Shown here: positions 1-6,974 of the stretch, piece by piece
Numbering within the stretch: position 1 is the first letter of the stretch
How the letters are laid out: each line of letters opens with the position of its first letter
Assembly: GCA_900547135.1 (NCBI GenBank)
Contig: URFJ01000050.1
Coordinates: 1 to 12,461, forward strand
Direction: 5' to 3'
DNA: 12,461 nucleotides
Origin: an uncultured Eubacteriales bacterium
Lineage (GTDB): Bacteria; Bacillota; Clostridia; Christensenellales; CAG-138
The notes under the pieces: model-generated
The model's database searches: none
What the model was told of the DNA's origin: nothing
The model's input: only the letters and a program-made list of their open reading frames with translations
Made by a program: the position numbers and the translations under genes

Positions 1-1
1 T

Positions 2-2881
2 CTGTTTTTAATACAATATGATAAACTTAATGAAAGATTGACTGAAACGAACTCCCTGATTGAACAAGTCTGTAACGAAATAGCGGATAACGAGGAGCTT
101 GAAAGCGGGCTGGCAAAAGAATATGAGACCGGAGAAGCGTTTGAGCGGACAGTAAACTCTGAGATAAGCGGCTTAAAAAACAGCCTATTGGCATATACCG
201 CCGGTATTCAATCAAGTCTCGGCGAAGCCCGCGTACTTCAGGAGCGCAGGCTGAACGCCCAAAAGGAGCGGGACAGCGCGCTGGAAGCAATAAACGGAGC
301 CAATGAAGCGCTTAAAGGCCTGTCTGAAAGGAAACTCTCCATGGTCAACGACATAGCTGACAGGTCCGAGTTAATAGGTGGACTGCAGCAAAGCCTTGAG
401 GACTTAGAAGAAGAATTTAAAAAGTATACATATGAGCTTGGGGAAAAGGCCGAGTCGCTCGACCAGTGCAAGACGAGCATAATTGAGGCGATGAACCGCC
501 TGTCGGATGCAAAGAGCATGAGGACGCGTCTGGAAACGATGAAGATTAACCTTGAAAGTAGCCTCAAATTAATCAATGATGAAATCAACCAAAAGGGCGA
601 TGAGCTAGAGGGACTGGACAAAGAGCTTATGGAGGCTGACGAGCAGCTTAACGGCTTGAAGCACGAAAAAAATAGGCTTAATAACGATCGGATCAGCGTT
701 GAGGAGAAACGCAAAGCTACATCGGATGAGCTTTTTGAAATTAAAAGAACTATGAGAAAATCCGAACAAGTCCTTGAGTCTGGGATTTCAAGACTGAAGG
801 TGCTGAAGGAAATGAATCAGGCCCATGAGGGCTATTACTCAAGCGTAAGAAATGTGCTGAGGGACTCGAAGCGGAATACCCGGCTTGGCGAAGCTGTGGA
901 AGGCGCCCTTGCCGAGCTTATTCATGTTCCAGCCGAATTTGAAACCGCCATAGAGATGGCGCTGGGTTCCTCGCTGCAGAACATAGTGACGCCCACGGAT
1001 GGGGATGCAAAGCTTGTAATAGAACATTTGAGAGCTAATAATTACGGAAGGGCGACATTTTTGCCGCTATCATCCATGAAACCGCGGACTTTAAGCAGCG
1101 ATGAGAGAAGCATGATACAAGTTGACGGCTTGATAGGAGTTGCGTCCGATCTTGTAAGCTACGACGCGCGCTATAAAAATATAATAGAAAACCTGCTTGG
1201 CCGAACTGTTATAGTCCGTGATTTGGATACAGGGATAAAGATAAACGCAAAATCCAAATCAGCATTTCGTATCGCTACGGTAAAGGGCGATATCATAAAT
1301 CCAGGAGGTTCGATTACAGGCGGAAGCACACAAAGGCGTGAATTCAGCCTGCTTGGCCGCCGGCGTGAGATGACTGAACTGGAAAACCGTCTAAAATCTC
1401 AGAAGCTGGAGTTGGACGATATATCGAATAAGGCCGAAGCAAGCGAGCGGCTTTTGAGTGAACTCGGGCAAAGCTTAGAAATGTTTAGGGAACGGATTCA
1501 CAGCATAGATATCAGCACTGCCAAACAGATAGAAAAAATCGATATAATTCAAAAATATATCAGCGTAGCCAAGCTTGAATTGAAGACGCAATATGAGGAG
1601 AGGGGACGCCTTCAGGACAGCTTATCGGACGTAGAGTCAAGACTGGGCGAATCGGAAACAGCCCAGGGAAATATAGAGGACAGCAATACAGCCACGCAGG
1701 AGGATATTACCAGGCTGCAAAACGAGCTTAATGTAATGCGTTTGGAGCAGGAGAAGAAAAGTTCAAAAATCACCTCTCTTAAGGTACAGCTTATGGCTGA
1801 AAACAAGGAACTGGCAGCGATGAATGGCGGGCTGGCCCGAATAGAATCCGACGCGGCCAGGCTAAACGCTGAAATATACGGCAAGGAGCGGGCCGTAAAC
1901 TCCCTTAATGAATCTATAGCCAAGCTGGACCTTCAGATTATAAACGTAGACGAGAGCGTAAGATTAAAAAGGGCTGAGGCAGAGTCACTCGAAAACAGGA
2001 TTAACGGCTTAGAGGCGGAGCAAGGTAAGCGCATTGACAAACTCAAGGAGTTGCGCGTAAGAAAAGGAGAACTTTCCAGCGCAATTGAAGCGCTCAGGGA
2101 TAGAAGACATAGGGCCGAACTCAGCCTGAACAAGGCGGAGCTTGAACTTTCCGGAATCCAAGAAAGGGTTTGGAACGACTACAATCTTACTTATGACAAT
2201 ATAGTCCCCTACAGGCGCGGGTCTACGGCGGCGGCTGAGCACCTGTTGGCAGACGAAACAAGAAAAGAGATGAGAAACTTGGGCGATGTCAGGGTAAGCG
2301 CTATTGAGGAATACGATCTTGTCAAAGAGCGCTATGATTCGCTCAAGGCGCAGTATAGTGATTTGGAGAGGGCGGAATCCGACCTTAGGCTGCTTATAAC
2401 GGAGCTTCTTGAGAGCATGAAGTTGGAGTTCAAATGCCAGTTTGAACTGATAAGAGCTAACTTTACAAGCGTTTTTTCAGAGTTGTTCAGGGGAGGCAAG
2501 GCCGACCTTGTACTTTCCAACGGTGCAGATATACTTAACTGCGATATAGATATAATAGCGCAGCCGCCAGGGAAAAAATTACAACTCCTTTCCCTGTTGT
2601 CAGGGGGAGAGCGTGCGCTTACGGCAATTGCCCTGCTGTTTGCGATACTAAAGTTAAAGCCTACGGCATTTTGCATTTTGGACGAGATTGAAACGTCGCT
2701 TGACGAGGTCAACGTTTCCAACTTTGCAGACTACCTTGGTAATTATTCAAGGGACACACAGTTCATACTCATAACGCATAGAAAGGGAAGCATGGCCGTT
2801 TGCAACGCTTTGTATGGCGTCACAATGGAGGAAAAGGGCGTATCAAAAATAGTATCAGCACGTTTTGACGAAGCTGGTTGA
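2..2881 (+). CDS. smc: Chromosome segregation SMC ATPase, 5' end cut by window
   Basis: SMC forms a homodimeric ring with ScpA and ScpB that condenses and segregates the nucleoid. The frame is open from the first bases, so the N-terminal ATPase half with Walker A and the true start lie upstream; 959 codons are visible, against about 1,190 for a full family member. Reading along the protein: the end of the N-terminal coiled-coil arm (to about 790, rich in Glu, Lys and Leu heptads), the hinge dimerisation domain (about 790-1330, ending in the Gly-rich NPGGSITGG), the returning coiled-coil arm (about 1370-2380), and the C-terminal ABC head. The head shows QPPGKKLQ, the signature LSGGE (2597-2611), Walker B ILDE with its catalytic Glu codon at 2684, a D-loop SLDE and the H-loop motif ITHRKGSM. 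The two residues before the D-loop are Thr-Ser where bacterial SMCs usually have Ala-Ala. It ends TGA just 18 bases before ftsY, as in the usual rnc-smc-ftsY cluster. Identity is certain; only the 5' part is missing. Confidence 0.97.
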   Translation: MFLIQYDKLNERLTETNSLIEQVCNEIADNEELESGLAKEYETGEAFERTVNSEISGLKNSLLAYTAGIQSSLGEARVLQERRLNAQKERDSALEAINGANEALKGLSERKLSMVNDIADRSELIGGLQQSLEDLEEEFKKYTYELGEKAESLDQCKTSIIEAMNRLSDAKSMRTRLETMKINLESSLKLINDEINQKGDELEGLDKELMEADEQLNGLKHEKNRLNNDRISVEEKRKATSDELFEIKRTMRKSEQVLESGISRLKVLKEMNQAHEGYYSSVRNVLRDSKRNTRLGEAVEGALAELIHVPAEFETAIEMALGSSLQNIVTPTDGDAKLVIEHLRANNYGRATFLPLSSMKPRTLSSDERSMIQVDGLIGVASDLVSYDARYKNIIENLLGRTVIVRDLDTGIKINAKSKSAFRIATVKGDIINPGGSITGGSTQRREFSLLGRRREMTELENRLKSQKLELDDISNKAEASERLLSELGQSLEMFRERIHSIDISTAKQIEKIDIIQKYISVAKLELKTQYEERGRLQDSLSDVESRLGESETAQGNIEDSNTATQEDITRLQNELNVMRLEQEKKSSKITSLKVQLMAENKELAAMNGGLARIESDAARLNAEIYGKERAVNSLNESIAKLDLQIINVDESVRLKRAEAESLENRINGLEAEQGKRIDKLKELRVRKGELSSAIEALRDRRHRAELSLNKAELELSGIQERVWNDYNLTYDNIVPYRRGSTAAAEHLLADETRKEMRNLGDVRVSAIEEYDLVKERYDSLKAQYSDLERAESDLRLLITELLESMKLEFKCQFELIRANFTSVFSELFRGGKADLVLSNGADILNCDIDIIAQPPGKKLQLLSLLSGGERALTAIALLFAILKLKPTAFCILDEIETSLDEVNVSNFADYLGNYSRDTQFILITHRKGSMAVCNALYGVTMEEKGVSKIVSARFDEAG

Positions 2882-2899
2882 TAAACAAAGGGGGATCAT

Positions 2900-4024
2900 A
2901 TGTTTTTATTTGGCAAGAAAAACAAAAAGGGAAAGGATAAAGATAGGGAGAAAACCGATGAGATTATTAAGGAAGAAGTCAAATCAACCGAGGTTATTGA
3001 CGAGCCTGACGAACCCGACGATTCCTTTCAAACGGCTAAGGCCAGTAATGCCAGTTTATCAGAGGCTGATATTCAGAAGAATGCGGCTCCTGAACTGAAA
3101 GAGCAGAAGCCTGAGAGGAAGGGCGGCCTGTTTTCCAGACTGAGGGAGGGCTTATCAAAAACAAGGAACACGCTGTTTGCGGGGCTTTTTTCAGGCAATG
3201 ACGATAAGCTTGACGATGATTTTTTCGACGAATTGGAAGAAGCCATGATCATTGCGGATATGGGGTTTGAAACCACAAACCTCATTCTTGACAAGCTAAG
3301 GCAGGAGCTTAAAGCGTCCAAAATAAAAAACCGTACCGATGCTAAAGAAGCCATAATACGTATTCTTGCCGACGTGATGAGACCTGATAGTACGTTTTTG
3401 GAAGGAAATGAAACCCCCAGCGCCGTATTGCTTATAGTTGGGGTAAATGGGGTGGGAAAGACGACTTCAATAGGCAAGCTTGCAAGCTATTATTCCGACT
3501 TGGGAAGAAAGCCTATTATGGCCGCTGCTGATACCTTTAGGGCTGCTGCCGCGGAACAGCTTACCATATGGGCCGAGCGTACCCGCACCCCTATTGTAAA
3601 GCATGGGGAGGGGGCCGATCCGGCCGCCGTAGTCTTTGACGCGATAGCGTCTTATAAGGCGAAAGGTCTGGACATGCTGATCTGCGATACGGCTGGCAGA
3701 TTGCATAACAAGAAGAATCTGATGAATGAGCTTAGCAAGATACGCAGGGTAATAGACAGGGAACTGCCCGGGACGCCATGTGAGGTGCTGCTCGTTCTTG
3801 ACGCTACTACGGGGCAAAATGCGATAGCTCAGGCAAAAGCATTTGGTGAATCGGCAGGACTCACGGGAATTATAATCACTAAGCTTGACGGAACCGCAAA
3901 GGGAGGGGTGGCCGTAGCTGTAAAGCATGAGCTAGGCCTGCCTGTACGCTTCGTAGGCGTGGGAGAAGGGGTGGGCGACCTGCAGCCTTTTGATGCTGAT
4001 GAATTCGCCAGGGCGTTGATCTAA
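2900..4024 (+). CDS. ftsY: Signal recognition particle receptor FtsY (SRP GTPase)
   Basis: FtsY docks ribosome-nascent chain-SRP complexes at the membrane by forming a GTP-dependent heterodimer with Ffh. The 374-residue product has a charged, low-complexity A region (about 1-75, first Lys-rich, then acidic), an N domain helical bundle, and the G domain. GTPase motifs are visible: G1 GVNGVGKTTS (181-190), the insertion-box motif DTFRAAAAEQL, G3 DTAGR (263-267), G4 TKLDG (327-331), and the closing GVGEGVGDLQPF typical of FtsY. It is longer than the B. subtilis protein (329 residues), mostly because of the A region. ATG at 2900 is preceded by AAAGGGGGA (2887-2895) at four bases' distance. It follows smc by 18 bases with no promoter between, so it is probably co-transcribed with smc. 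A terminator-like hairpin follows the TAA stop. Confidence 0.98.
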   Translation: MFLFGKKNKKGKDKDREKTDEIIKEEVKSTEVIDEPDEPDDSFQTAKASNASLSEADIQKNAAPELKEQKPERKGGLFSRLREGLSKTRNTLFAGLFSGNDDKLDDDFFDELEEAMIIADMGFETTNLILDKLRQELKASKIKNRTDAKEAIIRILADVMRPDSTFLEGNETPSAVLLIVGVNGVGKTTSIGKLASYYSDLGRKPIMAAADTFRAAAAEQLTIWAERTRTPIVKHGEGADPAAVVFDAIASYKAKGLDMLICDTAGRLHNKKNLMNELSKIRRVIDRELPGTPCEVLLVLDATTGQNAIAQAKAFGESAGLTGIIITKLDGTAKGGVAVAVKHELGLPVRFVGVGEGVGDLQPFDADEFARALI

Positions 4025-4049
4025 AGAAAACAATATATTTATAAAGGCG

Positions 4050-4089
4050 GCGGCAGATTGGGCTAAATAGCTTGACTGCCGCTGTTTTT
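4050..4089 (+). terminator. Probable Rho-independent terminator after ftsY
   Basis: GCGGCAG (4050-4056) pairs perfectly with CTGCCGC (4076-4082), and a TGTTTTT tract (4083-4089) follows directly. The 19-base loop is long, but it contains GCTA/TAGC, which could add a small inner stem. It lies 26 bases after the ftsY stop and would end the smc-ftsY transcript. The -35 hexamer of the next promoter lies inside it. The stem is only 7 bp, so leakage is likely. Confidence 0.6.
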
Positions 4090-4099
4090 AGTGTATAAT
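4072..4099 (+). promoter_or_regulatory. Sigma-A-type promoter for ylxM-ffh
   Basis: TTGACT (4072-4077) is separated by 16 bases from a perfect TATAAT (4094-4099). Transcription should start near 4105-4106, about 37 bases before ylxM. It matches five of six -35 bases and all six -10 bases, and it sits in the only sizeable gap between ftsY and ffh. The promoter overlaps the 3' arm and T-tract of the ftsY terminator. Confidence 0.78.
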
Positions 4100-4103
4100 T
4101 GTT

Positions 4104-4130
4104 ATCTGTAAAGCAAATACCTTTACAGAT
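4104..4130 (+). repeat. Perfect 10-bp inverted repeat at the ylxM-ffh transcript start
   Basis: ATCTGTAAAG (4104-4113) and CTTTACAGAT (4121-4130) are exact reverse complements around a 7-base centre, CAAATAC. The left arm coincides with the predicted +1 of the promoter ending at 4099. The right arm ends just before the weak ribosome binding site GGATGG (4131-4136). As RNA it would be a stable hairpin at the very 5' end of the mRNA; as DNA it has the geometry of an operator covering +1. The sequence cannot separate these readings. There is no U-tract after it, so it is not a terminator. Confidence 0.6.
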
Positions 4131-4142
4131 GGATGGTGCAGC

Positions 4143-4478
4143 ATGGATCATGTAGAGCTGGGAATATTGTTGGATTTTTATGGACCGCTTTTAACGAAAC
4201 GCCAGCTTTGTATCATGGAGCAGACAGTAAACGAGGATTGCTCTTTATCCGAGATTGCGGAGCGCGAAGGAATATCCCGACAGGGAGTCAGGGATGCCTT
4301 GAGAAAGGCTGAAGAGCAGCTGCGCTTTTATGAACAGCAGATGCGGGTTGTCGGCAGGTTCGGAGAGATTTCAGCCATATTGGAATCCATTGAGAAAAAT
4401 ATTGCGCATATACCTACCGGCCAGCGTGAAAATATTGAGAGGGATTTAAGCCGAATCAGGCGTATTTTGGAGGAATAG
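4143..4478 (+). CDS. ylxM: YlxM family HTH protein linked to SRP
   Basis: A 111-residue helix-turn-helix protein of the YlxM/p13 family (UPF0122), close to the usual length. The N-terminal half resembles sigma factor region 4: LLDFYGPLLTKRQ (9-21), then the recognition-helix segment SLSEIAEREGISRQGVRDAL (34-53). The C-terminal half is an amphipathic, charged helical region. In Gram-positive bacteria the gene almost always precedes ffh, and a related Streptococcus protein is reported to affect SRP function; its biochemical role remains poorly defined. The start is ATG at 4143 with only a weak GGATGG site six bases upstream, directly beside an mRNA hairpin, so initiation may be inefficient. It ends TAG two bases before the ffh start. 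Whether it also regulates its own operon is unknown. Confidence 0.93.
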   Translation: MDHVELGILLDFYGPLLTKRQLCIMEQTVNEDCSLSEIAEREGISRQGVRDALRKAEEQLRFYEQQMRVVGRFGEISAILESIEKNIAHIPTGQRENIERDLSRIRRILEE

Positions 4479-4480
4479 AG

Positions 4481-5824
4481 ATGGCATTTGAAGGCATTGC
4501 CTCAAAACTGCAGAACGTATTTAAAAAATTAACCGGCAGGGGTAAGCTTAGCGAAAAGGATCTCAAAGAGGCGATGCGCGAAGTTAAGCTTGCTCTTTTA
4601 GAGGCTGATGTCAACTTCAACGTTGTAAAGACTTTTATTAAAAGCGTAACGGATCGTGCCGTAGGCGCTGAAGTGATGGAAAGCCTTACGCCTGGCCAGC
4701 AGGTCATAAAAATAGTAAACGACGAGCTTACGTCGCTTATGGGCGGAACCAACGCCAAGATAGAATTTGGGCCGTCCAAACCCGCTGTTATATTAATGGC
4801 GGGTTTGCAGGGAGCGGGAAAGACGACGATGTCTGGAAAGCTTGCCGGGTATCTGAAAAAGCAATATGGCAAATCACCCCTCATGGTGGCATGCGATATA
4901 TACCGACCAGCGGCGATCAAGCAGCTTCAGATTTTGGGTGAAAAGCTTGACATACCCGTATACGAGCAAGGGCAGAGCGACCCGGTTAAGATAACGCTGG
5001 ATGCCATAGAACATGCAAAGCGCCACCTTCATGACGTAGTAATAATCGATACAGCGGGAAGACTTCATATAGACGAGTCCATGATGGACGAGATAGCGGC
5101 TTTGAGGGAGGCCGTTCGCCCTGCCGAGGTGTTGCTTGTAGTAGACGCTATGACAGGCCAGGATGCTGTAAACGTGGCAAAGAGCTTCAATGAGCGTCTT
5201 GAGCTTACGGGCGTTATATTAACAAAGCTTGATGGGGATACCAGGGGCGGGGCGGCGCTTTCGGTGCGGTCCGTCACAGGCAAGCCGATTAAATTCTCAG
5301 GAACTGGTGAAAAACTAACTGATATCGAACCGTTTCATCCAGAGCGTATGGCGTCCCGCATACTTGGAATGGGCGATATACTCACGCTTATTGAAAAGGC
5401 TCAGGCGACGTTCGATGAAAAGAAGGCTTTGGAGCTTGAATCCAAACTCCGCAAGGACGAATTCACGCTGGACGATTTCCTTGAGCAGTTTGAGCAGGTA
5501 AAGGATATGGGTTCATATCAGGATATCCTGTCAATGATGGGGGTAAATCCCGCTCAACTCCAAAACGCGGAAATTGACGAACGTCAGGTAGCGAGAAACG
5601 AAGCGATAATAAGAGCGATGACCCCGGTTGAAAGGCGCAGGCCGGATATATTAAACGCAAGCCGGAGAAGGCGAATAGCAGCTGGCAGCGGGACCACCAT
5701 TCAGGATGTAAACAGGCTGCTGAACCAGTTTAACAGTACCCGCAAAATGATGAAACAGCTGACTGGCGGTAAAGTCAGAAAAGGGAAGGGCAGAAAGGGA
5801 AAAGGCCTGCCCTTTGGATTCTAG
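4481..5824 (+). CDS. ffh: Signal recognition particle protein Ffh (SRP54)
   Basis: Ffh binds signal sequences emerging from the ribosome and, with the 4.5S/6S SRP RNA and FtsY, delivers them to the membrane. The 447-residue length is standard. The N domain (1 to about 90) contains ALLEADVN; the G domain carries G1 GLQGAGKTT (108-116), DIYRPAAIKQL, G3 DTAGR (190-194), G4 TKLDGDTRGG (248-257) and the closing GTGEKLTDIEPF. The M domain (about 295-447) holds the RNA-binding motif SRRRRIAAGSGT (394-405) and a basic Lys/Gly-rich tail ending PFGF. The signal-sequence finger loop (about 345-370) is short of methionine and lacks the usual GMG-type sequence. ATG at 4481 follows GGAGG (4469-4473) by seven bases and is two bases after the ylxM stop, so the two are co-translated from one mRNA. 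Confidence 0.98.
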   Translation: MAFEGIASKLQNVFKKLTGRGKLSEKDLKEAMREVKLALLEADVNFNVVKTFIKSVTDRAVGAEVMESLTPGQQVIKIVNDELTSLMGGTNAKIEFGPSKPAVILMAGLQGAGKTTMSGKLAGYLKKQYGKSPLMVACDIYRPAAIKQLQILGEKLDIPVYEQGQSDPVKITLDAIEHAKRHLHDVVIIDTAGRLHIDESMMDEIAALREAVRPAEVLLVVDAMTGQDAVNVAKSFNERLELTGVILTKLDGDTRGGAALSVRSVTGKPIKFSGTGEKLTDIEPFHPERMASRILGMGDILTLIEKAQATFDEKKALELESKLRKDEFTLDDFLEQFEQVKDMGSYQDILSMMGVNPAQLQNAEIDERQVARNEAIIRAMTPVERRRPDILNASRRRRIAAGSGTTIQDVNRLLNQFNSTRKMMKQLTGGKVRKGKGRKGKGLPFGF

Positions 5825-5829
5825 CTAGT

Positions 5830-5843
5830 AACGGATATCCGTT
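5830..5843 (+). repeat. 14-bp perfect palindrome between ffh and rpsP
   Basis: AACGGATATCCGTT is fully self-complementary. It lies in the 51-base gap, 20 bases before the rpsP ribosome binding site AGGAGG (5863-5868). As RNA it gives only a 5-bp stem with a 4-base loop, followed by a short U run, so it would be at most a weak attenuator. It could be a protein-binding site or chance. Confidence 0.3.
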
Positions 5844-5875
5844 TTAGATATTTTATTGTATTAGGAGGAAATAAG

Positions 5876-6118
5876 ATGGTTAAGATCAGACTTCGCAGGA
5901 TGGGAGCCAAGAAAGCGCCTTTTTACAGGATAGTTGTAGCGGATTCGCGCGCACCGCGTGATGGAGCGTTCATTGAGGAGATAGGGTATTATAATCCGCT
6001 TACCAATCCGGCGGAGATAAAGGTCAACGCAGAAAGCGCGGCCAAATGGCTGAAAAACGGAGCACAGCCCACGGATACCGTCAGGGCGCTGCTTAAAAAG
6101 AGCGGTGTTTTGCAATGA
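5876..6118 (+). CDS. rpsP: 30S ribosomal protein S16
   Basis: S16 binds 16S rRNA early in 30S assembly, in the 5' and central domains. The 80-residue product starts with the family signature MVKIRLRRMGAKKAPFYRIV and contains VVADSRAPRDG and the motif IEEIGYYNP (35-43), all strongly conserved, then a helical segment with AAKWLKNGAQPTDTV. It is about ten residues shorter at the C terminus than the B. subtilis protein, within the family range. ATG at 5876 has an ideal AGGAGG seven bases upstream. The stop TGA shares bases with the khpA ATG (ATGA), indicating translational coupling. S16 is also the partner of the RimM maturation factor encoded two genes downstream. Confidence 0.98.
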   Translation: MVKIRLRRMGAKKAPFYRIVVADSRAPRDGAFIEEIGYYNPLTNPAEIKVNAESAAKWLKNGAQPTDTVRALLKKSGVLQ

Positions 6119-6459
6119 CAGACTCGCTTAGGGAGCCCATTGAAGGCCAATCTAACGTTATGGTGGATGCTGACACGCGGGTTTCGTCTGTCTCTAATGA
6201 TCCGGCTGAAATTAAAAGGGATCTTGAACAGATTATTGCGTTAGTAGGGCACATTGCCAGAAACCTTGTCGATAATCCAGATGCCGTTAAGATTACTTCA
6301 TCCTGCTCAGAGCGTGCAACTATAATAGAGCTCACAGTTGCCCAGGAAGATACGGGAAAGGTAATTGGAAAGCAGGGCAGGATTGCCAAAGCCGTGCGGG
6401 CTATTGTAAAGGCGGCCGCTGTCAAGCAGGGAAGGCACTATGTGCTCAATATAATGTAA
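6115..6459 (+). CDS. khpA: KH-domain RNA-binding protein KhpA with N-terminal extension
   Basis: KhpA (YlqC) is a small RNA-binding protein that pairs with KhpB in Gram-positive bacteria and affects cell elongation and sRNA/mRNA levels. The KH core is clear: ARNLVDNPDAVKI (48-60), IIELTVAQED, the GxxG loop GKQG (85-88), then RIAKAVRAIVKAAA. The protein has 114 residues, whereas typical KhpA has 75-80; about 38 extra N-terminal residues, acidic and Ser-rich, precede the core. No ATG, GTG or TTG codon lies in frame near the usual start, so some extension is real: the available starts are ATG 6115, ATG 6160 and the adjacent GTG. ATG 6115 is preferred because it overlaps the rpsP stop as ATGA. 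It sits between rpsP and rimM as in other Firmicutes, and its TAA overlaps the rimM ATG by one base. Regulation is likely through the upstream genes' transcript. Confidence 0.92.
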   Translation: MTDSLREPIEGQSNVMVDADTRVSSVSNDPAEIKRDLEQIIALVGHIARNLVDNPDAVKITSSCSERATIIELTVAQEDTGKVIGKQGRIAKAVRAIVKAAAVKQGRHYVLNIM

Positions 6460-6974
6460 TGAATTACCTGAGAGTTGGCTTGATAGCGCGACCGCATGGG
6501 GTTCATGGCGATGTTAAAGTGATACCTCTTACGGATAATACAGAAAGGTTTCGCGAACTCAAGGAAGCGTTCATTGAAAACAACGGGGCATATGAGCCCG
6601 TTTTGGTGAGCAATACAAGGTTTCAGCCTAATGTGGCGTATGTCGCGCTTTCCTGTTCAAAGTCGATTGAGGATGCTGAAAGGCTGAGAAACCTATACCT
6701 GTGCGTCGACCGTGCTCATGCAGTACAGCTTCCACAAGGACGCTATTTCATAGCGGACCTGATCGGCTGCGATGTGTTCGACAGCGACGGCGATAGCTTA
6801 GGCACACTGACAGATGTGTTGGAGACAGGGGCTAACGACGTATATGTAATAGAGGGCAGCCGGAGATTATTGGTTCCGGCGCTGAAAAAGCTGCTTTTAT
6901 CAGTTGATATTGCAAATAAGCGAATAGCCTTGGACAGCAACACGCTATCGGAGGTGGGATTATTTGAGGATTGA
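6459..6974 (+). CDS. rimM: 16S rRNA processing / 30S assembly factor RimM
   Basis: RimM assists maturation of the 30S head domain, acting around S19 and 16S helices 31 and 33b. The 171-residue protein has the usual two domains: an N-terminal beta-barrel starting YLRVGLIARPHGVHGDVKV (3-21, with the conserved PHGVHG turn) and a C-terminal PRC barrel (about 95-168) containing YFIADLIGCDVFDSDG, TGANDVYVI and LVPAL. Length matches B. subtilis RimM. The ATG overlaps the khpA stop (TAATG) and has no Shine-Dalgarno sequence of its own, so it relies on coupling to khpA. It ends TGA after overlapping trmD by 11 bases, and its 3' end carries the trmD ribosome binding site. The rimM-trmD-rplS order is conserved across many bacteria. 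Confidence 0.97.
   Translation: MNYLRVGLIARPHGVHGDVKVIPLTDNTERFRELKEAFIENNGAYEPVLVSNTRFQPNVAYVALSCSKSIEDAERLRNLYLCVDRAHAVQLPQGRYFIADLIGCDVFDSDGDSLGTLTDVLETGANDVYVIEGSRRLLVPALKKLLLSVDIANKRIALDSNTLSEVGLFED
6950..6957 (+). promoter_or_regulatory. Ribosome binding site that fixes the TTG start of trmD
   Basis: GGAGGTGG inside the 3' end of rimM is six bases before TTG 6964. The residues after this TTG, RIDILTLFPDMF, match the conserved TrmD N terminus exactly, so this codon is the start despite being TTG. Confidence 0.85.

Noticed and set aside
238..714. Long minus-strand open frame (158 codons) inside smc
   Set aside because: It is Ser/Leu-rich, as expected for the antisense of coiled-coil codons, has no family features, and lies fully over a certain gene.
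2865..3098. Plus-strand open frame of 77 codons overlapping the smc end and ftsY start
   Set aside because: It is the Arg/Lys-rich alternate reading of the ftsY charged region; ftsY has the ribosome binding site and family match.
3467..3928. Minus-strand open frame (153 codons) opposite the ftsY GTPase domain
   Set aside because: Shadow of a conserved coding region; no recognisable domain or binding site.
4025..4142. SRP RNA gene or other RNA gene near ffh
   Set aside because: The gap is only 118 bases and is fully explained by terminator, promoter and inverted repeat; there is no SRP Alu or GGAA-tetraloop-type S-domain structure.
4456..4920. Minus-strand open frame (154 codons) opposite ffh
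   Set aside because: Shadow of ffh; low-complexity Ser/Ala composition and no motif.
5814..5862. Possible promoter for rpsP (TTGGAT within the ffh end)
   Set aside because: There is no -10-like sequence at the right distance; rpsP is probably read from the ylxM-ffh promoter.
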